Assembly: GCA_027490095.1 (NCBI GenBank)
Contig: JAIXYT010000025.1
Coordinates: 1-64,000, forward strand
Source: Sphingomonadales bacterium
GTDB taxonomy: Bacteria; Pseudomonadota; Alphaproteobacteria; Sphingomonadales; Sphingomonadaceae
Reading direction: 5' to 3'
Length of the DNA: 64,000 bases
In this document: piece after piece, positions 62,676-64,000 of the stretch
Position numbering within the stretch: the first letter of the stretch is position 1
Layout: each line of letters begins with the position of its first letter
The notes under the pieces: model-generated
What the model was told of the DNA's origin: nothing
Databases searched by the model: none
The model's input: the letters and a program-made list of their open reading frames with translations, nothing else
Position numbers and translations under genes: made by a program

Positions 62676-63148
62676 CGCGCTGTTTCCTGTCCGGGGGTTT
62701 CGTGTTTCAGGGGCCGCCCCTCATAGCGCTCGAACAGCTCCACGATCCAGCCCGGCACCGGGCTCGAGGGGCCACGCACTTCGGCGACATGCACCTGCAC
62801 CGTCTCGCCGCTGGCGCGCAGGTCCTCGCCGTCCGGGCCGTTCGCAAGGCCGTGGATCTCCAGCGCCATCGTCATCGAGCTGCGGCCGATCCGGGCCGTC
62901 CGGCAGCAGATCAGGATTTCCTCGTCGAGGCTGATGGGGGCCCTGTACTCGACCAGTGCGCGGGCGACGTGGAACTCCACCCCGCCGGCGACTCCCGTCT
63001 TTTCGTACAGGCCAGCCGCGCGCCAGTATTCGGTGAGCGCGATGTCGAAATATTCGAGGTAGCGGCTGTTGTAGACGACGGCCTGGGCGTCGATCTCGGG
63101 GTAGTGCACCCGTTTCGCCCAGGCGAAGCGGAAGTCCGTGCGGGCCAT
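62672..63148 (-). CDS. Hotdog-fold acyl-CoA thioesterase (4HBT/YbgC type)
   Basis: A 158-aa thioesterase. FRFAWAKRVHYPEIDAQAVVYNSRYLEYFDIALTEYWRAAG shows the 4-hydroxybenzoyl-CoA-thioesterase pattern, with the catalytic Asp in EIDAQAVVYN (the more usual form is DTDAQGVVYH). VEYRAPISLDEEILICCRTARIGRSSM follows the fold. Substrate unknown. ATG 63148 has GGAG 8 bases upstream; the longer ORF-track start is rejected. It is divergent from the SIMPL gene and coupled to gloA. Confidence 0.82.
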   Translation of the reverse strand: MARTDFRFAWAKRVHYPEIDAQAVVYNSRYLEYFDIALTEYWRAAGLYEKTGVAGGVEFHVARALVEYRAPISLDEEILICCRTARIGRSSMTMALEIHGLANGPDGEDLRASGETVQVHVAEVRGPSSPVPGWIVELFERYEGRPLKHETPGQETAR

Positions 63149-63265
63149 GCGACGATCTCCTGTCCGGCGCCCGAGGTTGCCGCTCGGGCGATCCCTGTCA
63201 ACCTGCCACCCCACTCTTGACACGGGCCGCTTCCGGGCGTTCCCATCGGGCTCGATCATGGCAGG

Positions 63266-63982
63266 ATGTGGCTGATGGACTGGACCAATTCCTCCGTTGT
63301 GTCGGGCGCCCTGATCGGCGCGGGGCTGGCGCTTGCCGGGCTGTTCGTGGCCGGCGGCCTCAACAGCATCCGCCGCGGCGAGGCGATCGTGACGGTGCGC
63401 GGCGTCGCCGAGCGCGACGTGGAGGCCGACCTTGCGACCTGGACCATCGCCACCCAGGCCAACGGCAGCGACCTTGCGATCGTGCAGGGCAAGGCCGACG
63501 CCGACGCCGAGGCCGTGCGCGCCTTCCTGACCGCGAACGGCTTCACGCCTGCGGAGATCCAGCCGCGGGGATCTTCCGTCAGCCAGTATTACGACGGCAA
63601 TCTCGGCCGGCTCAACATCACCATCCGCCAGCGCATCCTCGCCCGCACCACCGACATCCGCCGGATGGAAAAGGCCTTCGCGAACCAGGCCGAGATGATC
63701 CGCAAGGGTGTCGCGCTGGAAAGCGAGGGGGCAGGCGGCGTCACCTACAGCTTCACGAAGCTGAACGACGTGAAGCCCGAGATGATCGCCGAGGCGACGA
63801 AGAGCGCCCGCGAGGCGGCCGACCAGTTCGCCCGCGACAGCGACAGCCGGGTGGGCGGCATCGCCCGCGCGACCCAGGGCCTGTTCTCGATCACCGGGCG
63901 CGACGGCGAGACCGGCATCGGCACCGACACGCCCTATCAGAAGGTGCGCGTGGTCACGACGATCGATTTCGCGCTCGATTGA
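63266..63982 (+). CDS. SIMPL-domain protein (DUF541), membrane-anchored
   Basis: A 238-aa protein with an N-terminal signal-anchor helix (VVSGALIGAGLALAGLFVAGGL) and a SIMPL/DUF541 domain (IVTVRGVAERDVEADLATWTIATQANG, SQYYDGNLGRLNITIRQRILARTTDI, GIARATQGLFSI, VRVVTTIDFAL). Family members include periplasmic and outer-membrane proteins linked to oxidative stress; mechanism unclear. ATG 63266 and ATG 63275 are both possible; AGGA favours the second slightly. The last 18 bases of the window hold nothing. Confidence 0.85.
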   Translation: MWLMDWTNSSVVSGALIGAGLALAGLFVAGGLNSIRRGEAIVTVRGVAERDVEADLATWTIATQANGSDLAIVQGKADADAEAVRAFLTANGFTPAEIQPRGSSVSQYYDGNLGRLNITIRQRILARTTDIRRMEKAFANQAEMIRKGVALESEGAGGVTYSFTKLNDVKPEMIAEATKSAREAADQFARDSDSRVGGIARATQGLFSITGRDGETGIGTDTPYQKVRVVTTIDFALD

Positions 63983-64000
63983 GCGGTCAGAGCGGCCAGC

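Overview
The window is GC-rich, gene-dense chromosomal DNA of an alphaproteobacterium, almost certainly of the order Sphingomonadales. The signs are two secreted proteins ending in a PEPxxWA-CTERM sorting signal, a UrcA-family protein, a CYP153-type P450, a compact type II secretion operon, and many ATGA, GTGA or TGATG start/stop overlaps. There is no phage, transposase, CRISPR array or rRNA. The glnA start lies outside the left edge; every other gene is complete.

Layout. 1-4.7 kb: glnA (3' part), a structured 3' UTR, lptB, rpoN and an epoxide-hydrolase-like gene. 4.7-8.9 kb (minus strand): a HAD phosphatase, a 2H-phosphoesterase-like protein, a sulfotransferase-like P-loop protein coupled to a class IV aminotransferase, and an outer-membrane protein. 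9-12.4 kb: HAD hydrolase, dicarboxylate symporter, CYP153-like alkane hydroxylase. 12.4-15.6 kb (minus): DUF805, a DUF937-OmpA fusion and comM. 15.7-26.1 kb (plus): ppc, tRNA-Thr, folE, rimO, an ogt-like gene, a membrane-anchored spermidine-synthase-like protein, argC, two GNATs and a gamma-carbonic-anhydrase-like protein. 26.2-30.2 kb: tRNA-Pro among large palindromes, ccmA, a CDF transporter with altered metal ligands, ychF, pth, rplY. 30.4-39.2 kb: a TonB receptor with a Fur-like box, DUF1294, clpA, two PEP-CTERM paralogues, marC-folD-yggT. 39.3-43.4 kb: recF, gyrB and a secreted protein.

43.6-54.0 kb is a type II secretion operon on the minus strand: gspO, a possible 17-codon leader, then gspC-D-E-F-G-I-J-K, an apparent gspL-gspM fusion and a small secreted protein. 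No gspH is seen. Divergent from it, 54.1-58.7 kb carries the most unusual unit: four translationally coupled genes for a 234-aa protein, a 336-aa membrane protein, a 528-aa DyP-type peroxidase and a divergent P450 whose I-helix has Ile-Pro-Thr in place of the acid-Thr pair. No ferredoxin or reductase is nearby, so I infer a peroxide-driven oxidation pathway. 58.7-64 kb holds an MGMT-like protein, gltX (with an apparent in-frame insertion), gloB, a UrcA protein, a gloA-like protein, a thioesterase and a SIMPL-domain protein.

Limits: family calls come from motifs and recall without database searches. Start codons were moved from the ORF track wherever a Shine-Dalgarno sequence or a gene overlap supported another choice.
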